Assembly (NCBI GenBank): GCA_000146855.1
Contig: GL405246.1
Span: 2,474,134 to 2,491,246 of the forward strand
Direction: 5' to 3'
Length of the DNA: 17,113 nucleotides
Origin: [Eubacterium] yurii subsp. margaretiae ATCC 43715
GTDB lineage: Bacteria > Bacillota > Clostridia > Peptostreptococcales > Filifactoraceae
Position numbers and translations under genes: made by a program. The notes under the pieces were generated by a model, which saw nothing but the letters and a program-made list of their open reading frames with translations, was not told the origin of the DNA and did no database searches. Positions 1 through 7,237 of this stretch are shown here, one piece after another. Position 1 is the stretch's first letter, and each line of letters opens with the position of its first letter.

Positions 1-203
1 AATTAGAAAGTACAAAAGACAAACTGCAAGAGATAATAGAAAATCTATCAGCCTTATCACAAGAAAATGCAGCATCAGCTGAGGAGTCATCAGCAACAGT
101 AGAAAAGCAGACAGCCTCATCACAAGAGATAGCCTCAGCAAGTGCAAACCTTGCAGATATGGCACAAGAGATGAGTGAGATGATATCTAAGTTTAAGATA
201 TAA
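1..203 (+). CDS. Methyl-accepting chemotaxis protein, C-terminal end (partial)
   Basis: The gene enters from outside the window. Reading from base 3 gives 66 residues ending at TAA 201-203. The peptide is an alanine-, serine-, glutamate- and glutamine-rich helix with the run SQENAASAEESSATVEKQ. This pattern is typical of the last part of the cytoplasmic signalling domain of methyl-accepting chemotaxis proteins, close to methylated Glu/Gln sites. Such receptors form coiled-coil dimers that control the CheA kinase through CheW. The end, EMSEMISKFKI, matches the usual close of clostridial receptors. The ligand-binding and membrane parts are not visible, so the stimulus is unknown. It implies chemotaxis and probably motility. 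The convergent hairpin at 504-537 may serve as its terminator. Confidence 0.9.
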   Translation, partial: LESTKDKLQEIIENLSALSQENAASAEESSATVEKQTASSQEIASASANLADMAQEMSEMISKFKI

Positions 204-221
204 TCATAGGATTTATATCTT

Positions 222-339
222 ATACTAATCACCGTTTATAATACTAAATATCTATTTTAAAAAGATGTTATAGATTATATGAATTTTCAATAGCTTTGTT
301 GAGATGTAATTACATGGCTTTTTAATGAGTTTTTAGTAT
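222..339. repeat. MITE-like element 1 (118 bp, ATACTA...TAGTAT)
   Basis: The element begins ATACTAATC and ends TTTTTAGTAT, with TTA directly before TACTA and directly after TAGTA. Read on the minus strand, it starts ATACTAAAAACTCATTAAA and then GCCATGTAA. That is close to the start of the element at 9986 (ATACTAAAAATCTTTTAAA, then CACCATGTAA). It has no ORF. The direct TTA on both sides, combined with inverted ends, suggests a small non-autonomous mobile element with a 3-bp target duplication. No transposase is present in the window. Confidence 0.55.
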
Positions 340-351
340 TAAATAAGACTT

Positions 352-463
352 ATGCTAAAATCTAATAAAAAATTTTCACTGTATTTATAGTCAAGTCATG
401 AATCATAAACTATTTTTTAAAATTATTGATAATAATTATCCATGATTAAATAGATAATAGTAT
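352..463 (+). repeat. MITE-like element 2 (112 bp), close relative of the copy at 12101
   Basis: The ends are ATGCTAAAATCTAAT and GATAATAGTAT. It matches the element at 12101-12221 along its length. The shared blocks are CACTG/CAGTG + TATTTATAG/AATTTATAG, TCATGAATCATA/TCATCAATCATA, a T-rich centre, and ATTATCCAT + AGATAATAGTAT. TTA precedes the left end, but the right flank is TTT, so the target duplication is imperfect here. It lies only 12 bp after element 1. Confidence 0.6.
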
Positions 464-503
464 TTATTAAGTAGAACTATACAAAAAATATAAAATGTAA
501 AGC

Positions 504-537
504 AAAAAAGCAACCGACACTATACGGTTGCTTTTTT
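504..537. terminator. Bidirectional terminator between the receptor gene and gpmA
   Basis: A perfect 13-bp stem pairs 504-516 (AAAAAAGCAACCG) with 525-537 (CGGTTGCTTTTTT) around the 8-nt loop ACACTATA. Both strands read as a GC-containing hairpin followed by six T, so it can end the plus-strand receptor transcript and the minus-strand gpmA transcript. Confidence 0.9.
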
Positions 538-555
538 GTATTAATACTAAAATTC

Positions 556-579
556 AATAGAATTATGAATAATTCTATT
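556..579. repeat. AT-rich hairpin just downstream of gpmA
   Basis: AATAGAATTA and TAATTCTATT form a perfect 10-bp stem with loop TGAA, followed by a T run. It lies between the gpmA stop and the stronger terminator at 504-537. It directly follows the motif ACTAAAATTCAATAGAAT, which resembles the repeat-end motif found at 7189. Confidence 0.5.
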
Positions 580-608
580 TTTTGACTTTATATTTTGAAG
601 CTAAGATT

Positions 609-1295
609 TTAGAATAACTCAGGAGCCTTTGTAATCTTTAAGTTTTCATCAATTTCAAATATCAAAGGAACACCTGTAGGTAAATTCAAATCTAAGATTT
701 TTTCATTGTCTATTTCAAGGAGATATTTGATAAGGGCTCTAAGTGAATTACCATGAGCTGCTATTATCACATTTTTTCCGCTCTTTATAGACTTTGATAT
801 GTCACTTTCCCAAAAAGGCATAACTCTGTTTATAGTGTCCTTAAGGCTTTCTCCCTTAGGCATATCCTTTGGATCAAGGTCCTTGTACTTTGCGTCGAAT
901 CTTACATTTCTCTCGTCATCATCATCAAGTGCTGGAGGAGGTACGTCAAAGCTTCTTCTCCAGATATGCACCTGTTCGTCGCCGTATTTTTTGGCAGTTT
1001 CAGACTTGTTTAGCCCTTGCAATGCTCCATAATGTCTCTCGTTAAGTCTCCATGATTTAACTACAGGGATGTAAAGTTCATCTATTTCTTCAAGTACGAT
1101 GTTTAGAGTCTTAATAGCTCTCTTTTGGTAAGATGTGTAGGCAATATCAAATACAAAGCCGTCTTTTTTCAAATCTTCACCGGCTTTTTTTGCCTCTTCA
1201 ACACCTTGATTGGATAAATCTACATCCTTCCAACCTGTAAATCTGTTTTCAAGGTTCCATTGACTTTGACCGTGTCTTATCATTACTAATTTCAT
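609..1295 (-). CDS. gpmA: 2,3-bisphosphoglycerate-dependent phosphoglycerate mutase
   Basis: This enzyme interconverts 3-phosphoglycerate and 2-phosphoglycerate in glycolysis and gluconeogenesis, in the cytoplasm, through a phosphohistidine intermediate. The 228-residue protein is the usual length for the cofactor-dependent family. The N-terminal motif IRHGQSQWN holds the phosphorylated His8. Arg59 (YQKRA), Glu86 in [11 protein letters not shown], and His181 in [10 protein letters not shown] complete the active site. The [13 protein letters not shown] segment is diagnostic of GpmA rather than of the cofactor-independent GpmI. The ATG is preceded on the minus strand by AGGAGG with a few bases of spacing, which fixes the start. 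The gene stands alone, faces its plus-strand neighbours on both sides and ends in a bidirectional terminator. No clear promoter could be assigned upstream. Its stop codon falls in the sequence CTAAAATCT, which resembles the ends of the nearby repeats. Confidence 0.97.
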   Translation of the reverse strand: MKLVMIRHGQSQWNLENRFTGWKDVDLSNQGVEEAKKAGEDLKKDGFVFDIAYTSYQKRAIKTLNIVLEEIDELYIPVVKSWRLNERHYGALQGLNKSETAKKYGDEQVHIWRRSFDVPPPALDDDDERNVRFDAKYKDLDPKDMPKGESLKDTINRVMPFWESDISKSIKSGKNVIIAAHGNSLRALIKYLLEIDNEKILDLNLPTGVPLIFEIDENLKITKAPELF

Positions 1296-1684
1296 TATTA
1301 CCTCCTAATTTATAGCTGTATTATCTTATACTAAATAAAGTCATATATAGGAAAAATTTCTCAAAATCACCTATCGTAAAGATAATATATCATTTAAAAA
1401 AGCTTAAGTACAAATTTAAATCTTCTTTGATTTATACCTTGAATGAATTAAATTATTCTACTATTGTTTATTAAATTTATCAAGCTTTAAATATGTAAAA
1501 AAATAGGTCTATTTTATTAGTAATATAAAAATTAATATCAACATATATATTTTTATAAAATGATATTAATATTTCTTAAAATATTCCGATATTTCAAGTA
1601 TACTAGATTAGTTTTATAAAATAATACTAAGCAGTATCAAATAATAAAATAATACAAAAGTCCTAAGAAATTAAAAATTTTGCT

Positions 1685-1712
1685 TTTAAAATTAATACTA
1701 TTGTGGTATAAT
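1685..1712 (+). promoter_or_regulatory. Extended -10 promoter candidate
   Basis: TGG-TATAAT at 1704-1712 matches the TGnTATAAT extended -10 element. TTTAAA at 1685-1690, 16 bp upstream of TATAAT, is a weak -35. There is no gene start within 300 bp, so it would drive either a non-coding RNA or a long leader for the ORF at 2026. Confidence 0.4.
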
Positions 1713-1759
1713 ATTACAAGACTAAGTGTTAATATAAGCAAATCATTAAATAGCTATAC

Positions 1760-1817
1760 ATATATTGTACAACATGGCCCTTATCATTAGTGGATATGGT
1801 ATGTGAATACAATATAT
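1760..1817 (+). ncRNA. Possible structured RNA or leader hairpin
   Basis: ATATATTGTA (1760-1769) pairs perfectly with TACAATATAT (1808-1817), enclosing 38 nt that are more GC-rich than the surroundings (CATGGCCCTTATCATTAG and onward). It begins about 45 nt after the promoter candidate at 1707-1712. I do not recognise it as a known riboswitch or small RNA, and the case rests only on the fold and the promoter. Confidence 0.25.
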
Positions 1818-1963
1818 TTATGCCTAAGAATATGAATAAAAAATTTCCGATTAATTTATTATTATGATACCTAATTTTGTATATAAAGTTAGTTTAACTG
1901 TAGTAAATTCTTGTTATACAACAGTCAATGCAGTTAATTGACTTATTAATATATAATTTTTTA

Positions 1964-1984
1964 GTAAATATATGATATATTTAC
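1964..1984. promoter_or_regulatory. Perfect 21-bp palindrome, candidate operator
   Basis: The arms GTAAATATAT and ATATATTTAC flank a single G. It lies 42 bp ahead of the GTG of the small ORF at 2026. A second inverted repeat, AGTCAAT (1923-1929) with ATTGACT (1937-1943), lies just upstream. The position suits a repressor site, though AT-rich palindromes also arise by chance in this DNA. Confidence 0.3.
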
Positions 1985-2025
1985 CTTTGTTTTTTCTATA
2001 CATCGACTATGAGGGGGGAGTATAG

Positions 2026-2130
2026 GTGAGTTTCAACTTTATGTCTTCGGTATTTCTGATTACATCTGTACTTTTAGAGGTAACGAGCATGTTTTTATTT
2101 ATCCTAAAAATCATATTTAAAGTAGGATAA
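2026..2130 (+). CDS. Small hydrophobic peptide (34 aa), candidate membrane peptide or toxin
   Basis: GTG at 2026 is preceded by the very strong ribosome site AGGGGGGAG (2012-2020) at 5 nt. The frame stays open for 34 codons to TAA 2128-2130, and a hairpin terminator follows 8 nt later at 2139. The peptide starts with polar residues, then has one long hydrophobic stretch (about residues 6-31, with a single acidic residue in the middle) and two lysines close to the end. That plan suits a single membrane-spanning peptide. Small hydrophobic peptides with strong ribosome sites in otherwise empty DNA include type I toxins and small membrane regulators, but I do not recognise a named family and see no clear antisense RNA. 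An alternative start is ATG 2041. The call rests on the ribosome site, the terminator and the composition together. Confidence 0.5.
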   Translation: MSFNFMSSVFLITSVLLEVTSMFLFILKIIFKVG

Positions 2131-2138
2131 AATCTTCA

Positions 2139-2167
2139 AAAGACATTTTTTAATGTCTTTATTTTTT
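2139..2167 (+). terminator. Terminator of the small peptide gene
   Basis: AAAGACATT (2139-2147) and AATGTCTTT (2152-2160) form a 9-bp stem around TTTT, followed by ATTTTTT. It begins 8 nt after the stop codon at 2130. Confidence 0.75.
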
Positions 2168-2177
2168 GTTTTAAAAG

Positions 2178-2186
2178 TGGTATAAT
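2178..2186 (+). promoter_or_regulatory. Extended -10 promoter candidate ahead of relQ
   Basis: TGG-TATAAT matches the extended -10 consensus and lies just beyond the preceding terminator. No good -35 is visible. A second candidate, TGG-TATGAT, lies at 2259-2267. Just after it, ATAGTAT (2275-2281) and ATACTAT (2287-2293) form an inverted repeat that could sit at the start of the relQ transcript. Confidence 0.45.
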
Positions 2187-2404
2187 ATTATGTGAGATAT
2201 TGAAAATACATAAGAAATACTGTAAAAGATTTTTGTTTTTAATTAGTTTTTATAAATATGGTATGATATTCAATATAGTATTAATGATACTATAACTTTT
2301 TACCAAGATATTCAAATATTATCAGAATTTTAAATATAATATATTGAAAAATTAAATAATTAGTAATTTTTACAATTATCACTATAAATCATTGGGAGGA
2401 TGAA

Positions 2405-3094
2405 GTGCAAGTATATGATGAAAAGTTGTTGACAATTATGTCTTTGGATTCAGAAGGAATATTAGAGAATCTAAGTGAATTCAAGGATTTGATGCTGCAT
2501 TACAAATCAGCAATAAGAACTGTAAGGACGAAACTTGAAATATTAAATGACGAATTATCACTAAAAAACAGCAGAAATCCTATAGAATTTGTAAAGAGCA
2601 GACTAAAAAAACCTGCAAGTATTGCTCAAAAATTAAGACGAAGAAATCTTGATATATCTGTAAAATCTATAAAAGAAAATCTCTATGACATTGCAGGTAT
2701 AAGGGTTGTATGCAGTTTTGCTGATGATATATATGGTATTGCAGATGTACTTGCATCACAGGACGATGTAGAAGTAGTAGAAATAAAAGACTATATAAAA
2801 AAACCAAAGCCTAACGGCTATTCTTCTTACCACATGATAATTAAGGTGCCTATCTATCTTCATGATGTCAAAGAGCTCATACCTATTGAGCTACAGATAA
2901 GAACTATTGCTATGGACTTTTGGGCGTCACTTGAACATAAGATGAAATATAAAAAATCAATGGATGAAGCGCCACAGATAATTAATAGACTTAAAGAATG
3001 TGCTGATTCAATAAGCGAAATAGATAAAAAAATGCTAGAGATTAGAAAAAATATAGAAAATATGAATATTATACAAGATGATGCAAATTATTAA
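2405..3094 (+). CDS. relQ: Small alarmone synthetase, RelQ/YjbM family GTP pyrophosphokinase
   Basis: Enzymes of this family transfer pyrophosphate from ATP to GDP or GTP to make the stress alarmone (p)ppGpp. The 229-residue protein has only the synthetase domain; no hydrolase, TGS or ACT domain is present, which separates it from long Rel enzymes. In order it shows the basic segment SRLKKPASIAQKLRRR (residues 65-80), DIAGIRVV (95-102, with the metal-binding Asp95), DYIKKPKPNGYSSYH (109-123, the nucleotide-binding loop) and IELQIRTIAMDFWASLEHK (141-159, catalytic Glu142). The C-terminal helices resemble the tetramer-forming end of RelQ rather than the RelP form. The GTG start at 2405 is chosen because GGGAGGA lies 4 nt upstream; an internal ATG at 2438 has no ribosome site. 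The gene is single, with no operon partner. Confidence 0.93.
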   Translation: MQVYDEKLLTIMSLDSEGILENLSEFKDLMLHYKSAIRTVRTKLEILNDELSLKNSRNPIEFVKSRLKKPASIAQKLRRRNLDISVKSIKENLYDIAGIRVVCSFADDIYGIADVLASQDDVEVVEIKDYIKKPKPNGYSSYHMIIKVPIYLHDVKELIPIELQIRTIAMDFWASLEHKMKYKKSMDEAPQIINRLKECADSISEIDKKMLEIRKNIENMNIIQDDANY

Positions 3095-3117
3095 ATCATC
3101 TAAATATCTTTAAATTT

Positions 3118-3135
3118 ATTAAGTATGCTTAATTT
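3118..3135 (+). terminator. Weak terminator-like hairpin after relQ
   Basis: ATTAAG and CTTAAT form a 6-bp stem with loop TATG, followed by a short T run, 24 nt after the relQ stop. The AT-only outer pairs make it weak. A stronger hairpin lies beyond the repeat, at 3414-3442. Confidence 0.3.
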
Positions 3136-3157
3136 TTATATTTAATATCTTAAACCT

Positions 3158-3376
3158 CCAACTAAATTATAGATGTTTTAGCTGGAATTTAGACATAAAT
3201 TGATTTTTTGATATATTACTTTACACATAATTTTCTTAATATTATTTATTAGAATTTTCATATTTATCAAAAATAAAAACATTCAAAAAATTTTATCAGT
3301 TATAATGTTTATTTTAAAAATATACTCAAGTTTCAATTTTTTTAAAGAAATTTTTATATTGAAAAGTTGAGTTGAA
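3158..3376 (+). repeat. Long intergenic repeat, copy A (about 220 bp)
   Basis: This stretch aligns over nearly its whole length with 6969-7188. Shared blocks include CCAACT at the left, then CTGGAATTTA/CTGAAATTTA, TGATTTTTTGATAT, CATATTTATCA, AAAAC...AAAAAAT, TTTAAAATATACT-like sequence, TTCAATTTTT/TTCAATGTTT, and GAAAAGTTGAGTT/GGAAAGTTAAGTT at the right. It has no ORF and sits between relQ and the strong hairpin at 3414. Both copies have the same orientation relative to flanking plus-strand genes. Confidence 0.65.
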
Positions 3377-3413
3377 TATTGTTCTCCTATAGATGTTTTT
3401 ATATAGCATTAAT

Positions 3414-3442
3414 AAAAAAGTGGAAATGAGTTCCACTTTTTT
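3414..3442. terminator. Strong hairpin terminator, probably for relQ
   Basis: AAAAAAGTGGAA (3414-3425) pairs perfectly with TTCCACTTTTTT (3431-3442) around ATGAG. The symmetrical A and T runs allow it to work on both strands. It is 320 bp after the relQ stop, with repeat copy A in between. The 200 bp from here to the DHFR gene show no gene or clear promoter. Confidence 0.85.
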
Positions 3443-3646
3443 AGTATTATGAAAAATAAATTAATATTATTGTCTAAGTAATATTTTTAAATATCACTTG
3501 AGTATTTAATTGAAATAGTATAATATGTAAGATAATATCATTTTTTTAAAATATATTAAACTAACAAATATTAGTAGTAAATAAAATCCAATATAATATA
3601 AGTAAATATAAAATCAGTAAGACAATTAGCGATTTAAAGCGAAGAA

Positions 3647-4471
3647 ATGAAGCAGTTAGTAGATATGATATCAATAGTAGTTGCATATTCTAATAATAGA
3701 GTAATAGGAAAAGATAATAAGATGCCTTGGGATATAAAAGGAGATTTGGAATTTTTTAAAAATCTCACTATGGGAAATATTATAGTAATGGGAAGAAGGA
3801 CTTATGAAAGTATAGGCAGGACACTCCCGGGCAGAATTAATATAGTCATTTCAAGAAGAGATGAAAAGTCAAATGAACAAAGAGAAGAAAATTTATATCT
3901 TGCTAAGTCTTTGGAAGAAGCAATATTCATTGCTAAGACTATGATAACAAATAATAAATTAGAACAAGATATTAAGAAAAATAATAGTAATTCATCCTAT
4001 GAAGAAGATAAAATTAAAAAAGAACAAGAATTTAATCTAAGTCAATCTTTAGGAGATGAAATATATGTCAGTGAAGTTTTTGAAGAAAATAAAGGAATAA
4101 AAGAAAATAAGATATGCTATAATAATAAAATAAAAAGCAATAATAGAATAAAGCAAGAAATAAATCATGCACAATCTTCACAAGATGATATATATACTGC
4201 CCAAAGTCTTATGAAATATAAAGATATAGAAAATATAAATTCTAATACTATGACTAAAATACAGCCTAAGGAGATATTTATAATAGGTGGTGAGAGTATT
4301 TATGAGCAAAGTATAGATATAGCCGATAGAATCTATGTCACAAAGATAAATTATGACTACGATGGCGATAAATACTTTCCTTATTTTGATGAAGATAAAT
4401 ATAGAACTAAGATTTTAAAATCAGAAGACTTACCTGTAAGACATAGTTTTATATTATATGAGAAAATATGA
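3647..4471 (+). CDS. Dihydrofolate reductase with a large internal expansion
   Basis: The enzyme reduces dihydrofolate to tetrahydrofolate with NADPH, supplying thymidylate and purine synthesis. The N-terminal part is standard: ISIVVAYSNNRVIGKDNKMPW, then KGDLEFFKNLT with the catalytic acid Asp33, and NIIVMGRRTYESIGRTLPGR (NADPH-binding). The C-terminal part is also standard: KEIFIIGGESIYE (208-220, glycine pair 214-215) and RIYVTKINYDYDGDKYFP. Between them, residues about 98-207 are extra; family members are about 160 residues and this one is 274. The insert is rich in Asn, Lys, Glu and Ile and contains two degenerate copies of the preceding helix segment. The frame is intact and both catalytic halves are preserved. 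The start is uncertain: ATG 3647 has only a poor ribosome site, and ATG 3665 (MISIVVAY) matches the family's usual start better. It is not next to thyA or folate genes. Confidence 0.9.
   Translation: MKQLVDMISIVVAYSNNRVIGKDNKMPWDIKGDLEFFKNLTMGNIIVMGRRTYESIGRTLPGRINIVISRRDEKSNEQREENLYLAKSLEEAIFIAKTMITNNKLEQDIKKNNSNSSYEEDKIKKEQEFNLSQSLGDEIYVSEVFEENKGIKENKICYNNKIKSNNRIKQEINHAQSSQDDIYTAQSLMKYKDIENINSNTMTKIQPKEIFIIGGESIYEQSIDIADRIYVTKINYDYDGDKYFPYFDEDKYRTKILKSEDLPVRHSFILYEKI
3893..4204 (+). repeat. Three degenerate in-frame repeats inside the DHFR gene
   Basis: Three 15-codon blocks align without gaps: LYLAKSLEEAIFIAK (3893-3937), FNLSQSLGDEIYVSE (4031-4075) and INHAQSSQDDIYTAQ (4160-4204). Their starts are 46 and 43 codons apart. 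The first block is the normal helix before the GG-containing strand; the other two lie in the extra segment. This suggests that a roughly 45-codon unit was duplicated in tandem and then diverged. Confidence 0.65.
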
Positions 4472-4676
4472 GTTTTTATATTAGATTTTTTTATATTGGA
4501 TTATTGCAAAGAATATAGTTATAATAATATAAGTTTATAAAAAAGAAAATCAATTTAATATAGTGCAAATAATAATAATTTAGCAAATATTATATAGAAA
4601 TACATTATGGTAAGAATAAAAAAATAGAGCAAATCTTGTATATGTTAAGATTAAGAGATTAAAAGATAAATATAAA

Positions 4677-4725
4677 TATTTTATTATTTAATTTATTAAA
4701 AAATACTAAATTAAATAATAAAATA
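4677..4725. repeat. 18-bp perfect AT-only inverted repeat
   Basis: Bases 4677-4694 are the exact reverse complement of 4708-4725, with a 13-nt loop. The arms read TATTTTATTATTTAATTT and AAATTAAATAATAAAATA. It is 205 bp after the DHFR stop. It is too AT-rich to be a classic terminator but could be one, or a cruciform or protein-binding site. Confidence 0.55.
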
Positions 4726-4738
4726 GACTTAAAATTGA

Positions 4739-4784
4739 AAAATTTACCCTTAGTTTTAAATTAAAAAAACTGATGGTAAATTTT
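4739..4784 (+). terminator. Hairpin between DHFR and gyrB, possible terminator
   Basis: AAAATTTACC (4739-4748) pairs with GGTAAATTTT (4775-4784). An inner stem, AGTTTT with AAAACT, encloses an 8-nt loop. A moderate T-rich tail, CTTATTTTA, follows. It ends 9 nt before the gyrB promoter element, so it may insulate gyrB from upstream transcription. Confidence 0.45.
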
Positions 4785-4793
4785 CTTATTTTA

Positions 4794-4802
4794 TGATATA
4801 AT
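4794..4802 (+). promoter_or_regulatory. gyrB promoter, extended -10
   Basis: TGATATAAT at 4794-4802 matches TGnTATAAT exactly. The -35 region overlaps the preceding hairpin and is poor, which is common when the -10 is extended. Transcription starting near 4809 would give a leader of about 195 nt before the gyrB ATG. That leader contains a 9-bp hairpin, TTACATCTA (4825-4833) with TAGATGTAA (4855-4863). The rest of the leader shows no gene. Confidence 0.55.
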
Positions 4803-4931
4803 GCATAGGTTATAGGTTAAAATTTTACATCTAAAGGCAAAAATATTACTAAGATAGATGTAAGATTCCAGAGTAAGTAAAAAATAATAAGAAATTTAAG
4901 TTTAGTATTATTAGAACAAGTTTTAATATAA

Positions 4932-6926
<1,995 letters not shown>

Positions 6927-6968
6927 TACAATATTTTATATTTACACAGAGATTTTTTAAATTAATTA

Positions 6969-7188
6969 CCAACTTTCTAAGTTAAAATTATTTTAATTTT
7001 ACCTGAAATTTAAATGTAAAATGATTTTTTGATATGTTAGTTGACACGCATTTTTCAATATAATATTTATTGAAATTTGCATATTTATCAGAAAAATGAA
7101 AACACTGAAAAAATATGTTAAGTATAGTATCTTTAAAATATACTAAAAATTCAATGTTTTTTTGTATGGAAAGTTAAGTTAGAAAGTT
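6969..7188 (+). repeat. Long intergenic repeat, copy B (220 bp), between gyrB and gyrA
   Basis: This is homologous to 3158-3376 over its length. This copy has clear inverted ends: AACTTTCTAAGTTAA at 6971-6985 against TTAACTTAGAAAGTT at 7174-7188, 15 bp with one mismatch. It occupies most of the 311-bp gap between gyrB and gyrA and has no ORF. Inverted ends plus a second copy suggest a mobile, non-autonomous element, but no clear target duplication is visible. Confidence 0.65.
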
Positions 7189-7212
7189 ATACTAAAATCT
7201 AATAGAATTATT
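7187..7212 (+). repeat. Solo repeat-end motif ahead of gyrA
   Basis: TTATACTAAAATCTAATAG followed by AATTATT abuts repeat copy B. It matches the left end of the MITE-like elements at 352 and 12101, but no partner end follows before gyrA starts at 7238. It could be the remnant of an element, or a conserved sequence with its own role. It ends 14 bp before the gyrA ribosome site. Confidence 0.45.
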
Positions 7213-7237
7213 TGGAAAAAGCATTTAAGGAGATATA

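Larger units (their letters stand above)
1296..2025. other. Long AT-rich gap between gpmA and the small peptide gene
   Basis: I found no convincing protein gene here. The gap contains a 10-bp inverted repeat (ATTAATATCA 1531-1540 and TGATATTAAT 1561-1570), a promoter-like TGGTATAAT at 1704-1712, a hairpin at 1760-1817, and two further inverted repeats at 1923-1943 and 1964-1984. The last features cluster ahead of the small ORF at 2026 and may be its leader or control region. Confidence 0.5.

Noticed and set aside
1329..1523. Another MITE-like element starting TTATACTAAATAAAG
   Set aside because: The left end fits, but the proposed right end (TTAGTAATA) lacks TAGTAT and the TTA flank, and the size would be about 195 bp.
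1760..1817. A known riboswitch class (purine, preQ1, cyclic di-GMP)
   Set aside because: None of the conserved core sequences of those classes is present; only a generic stem-loop is visible.
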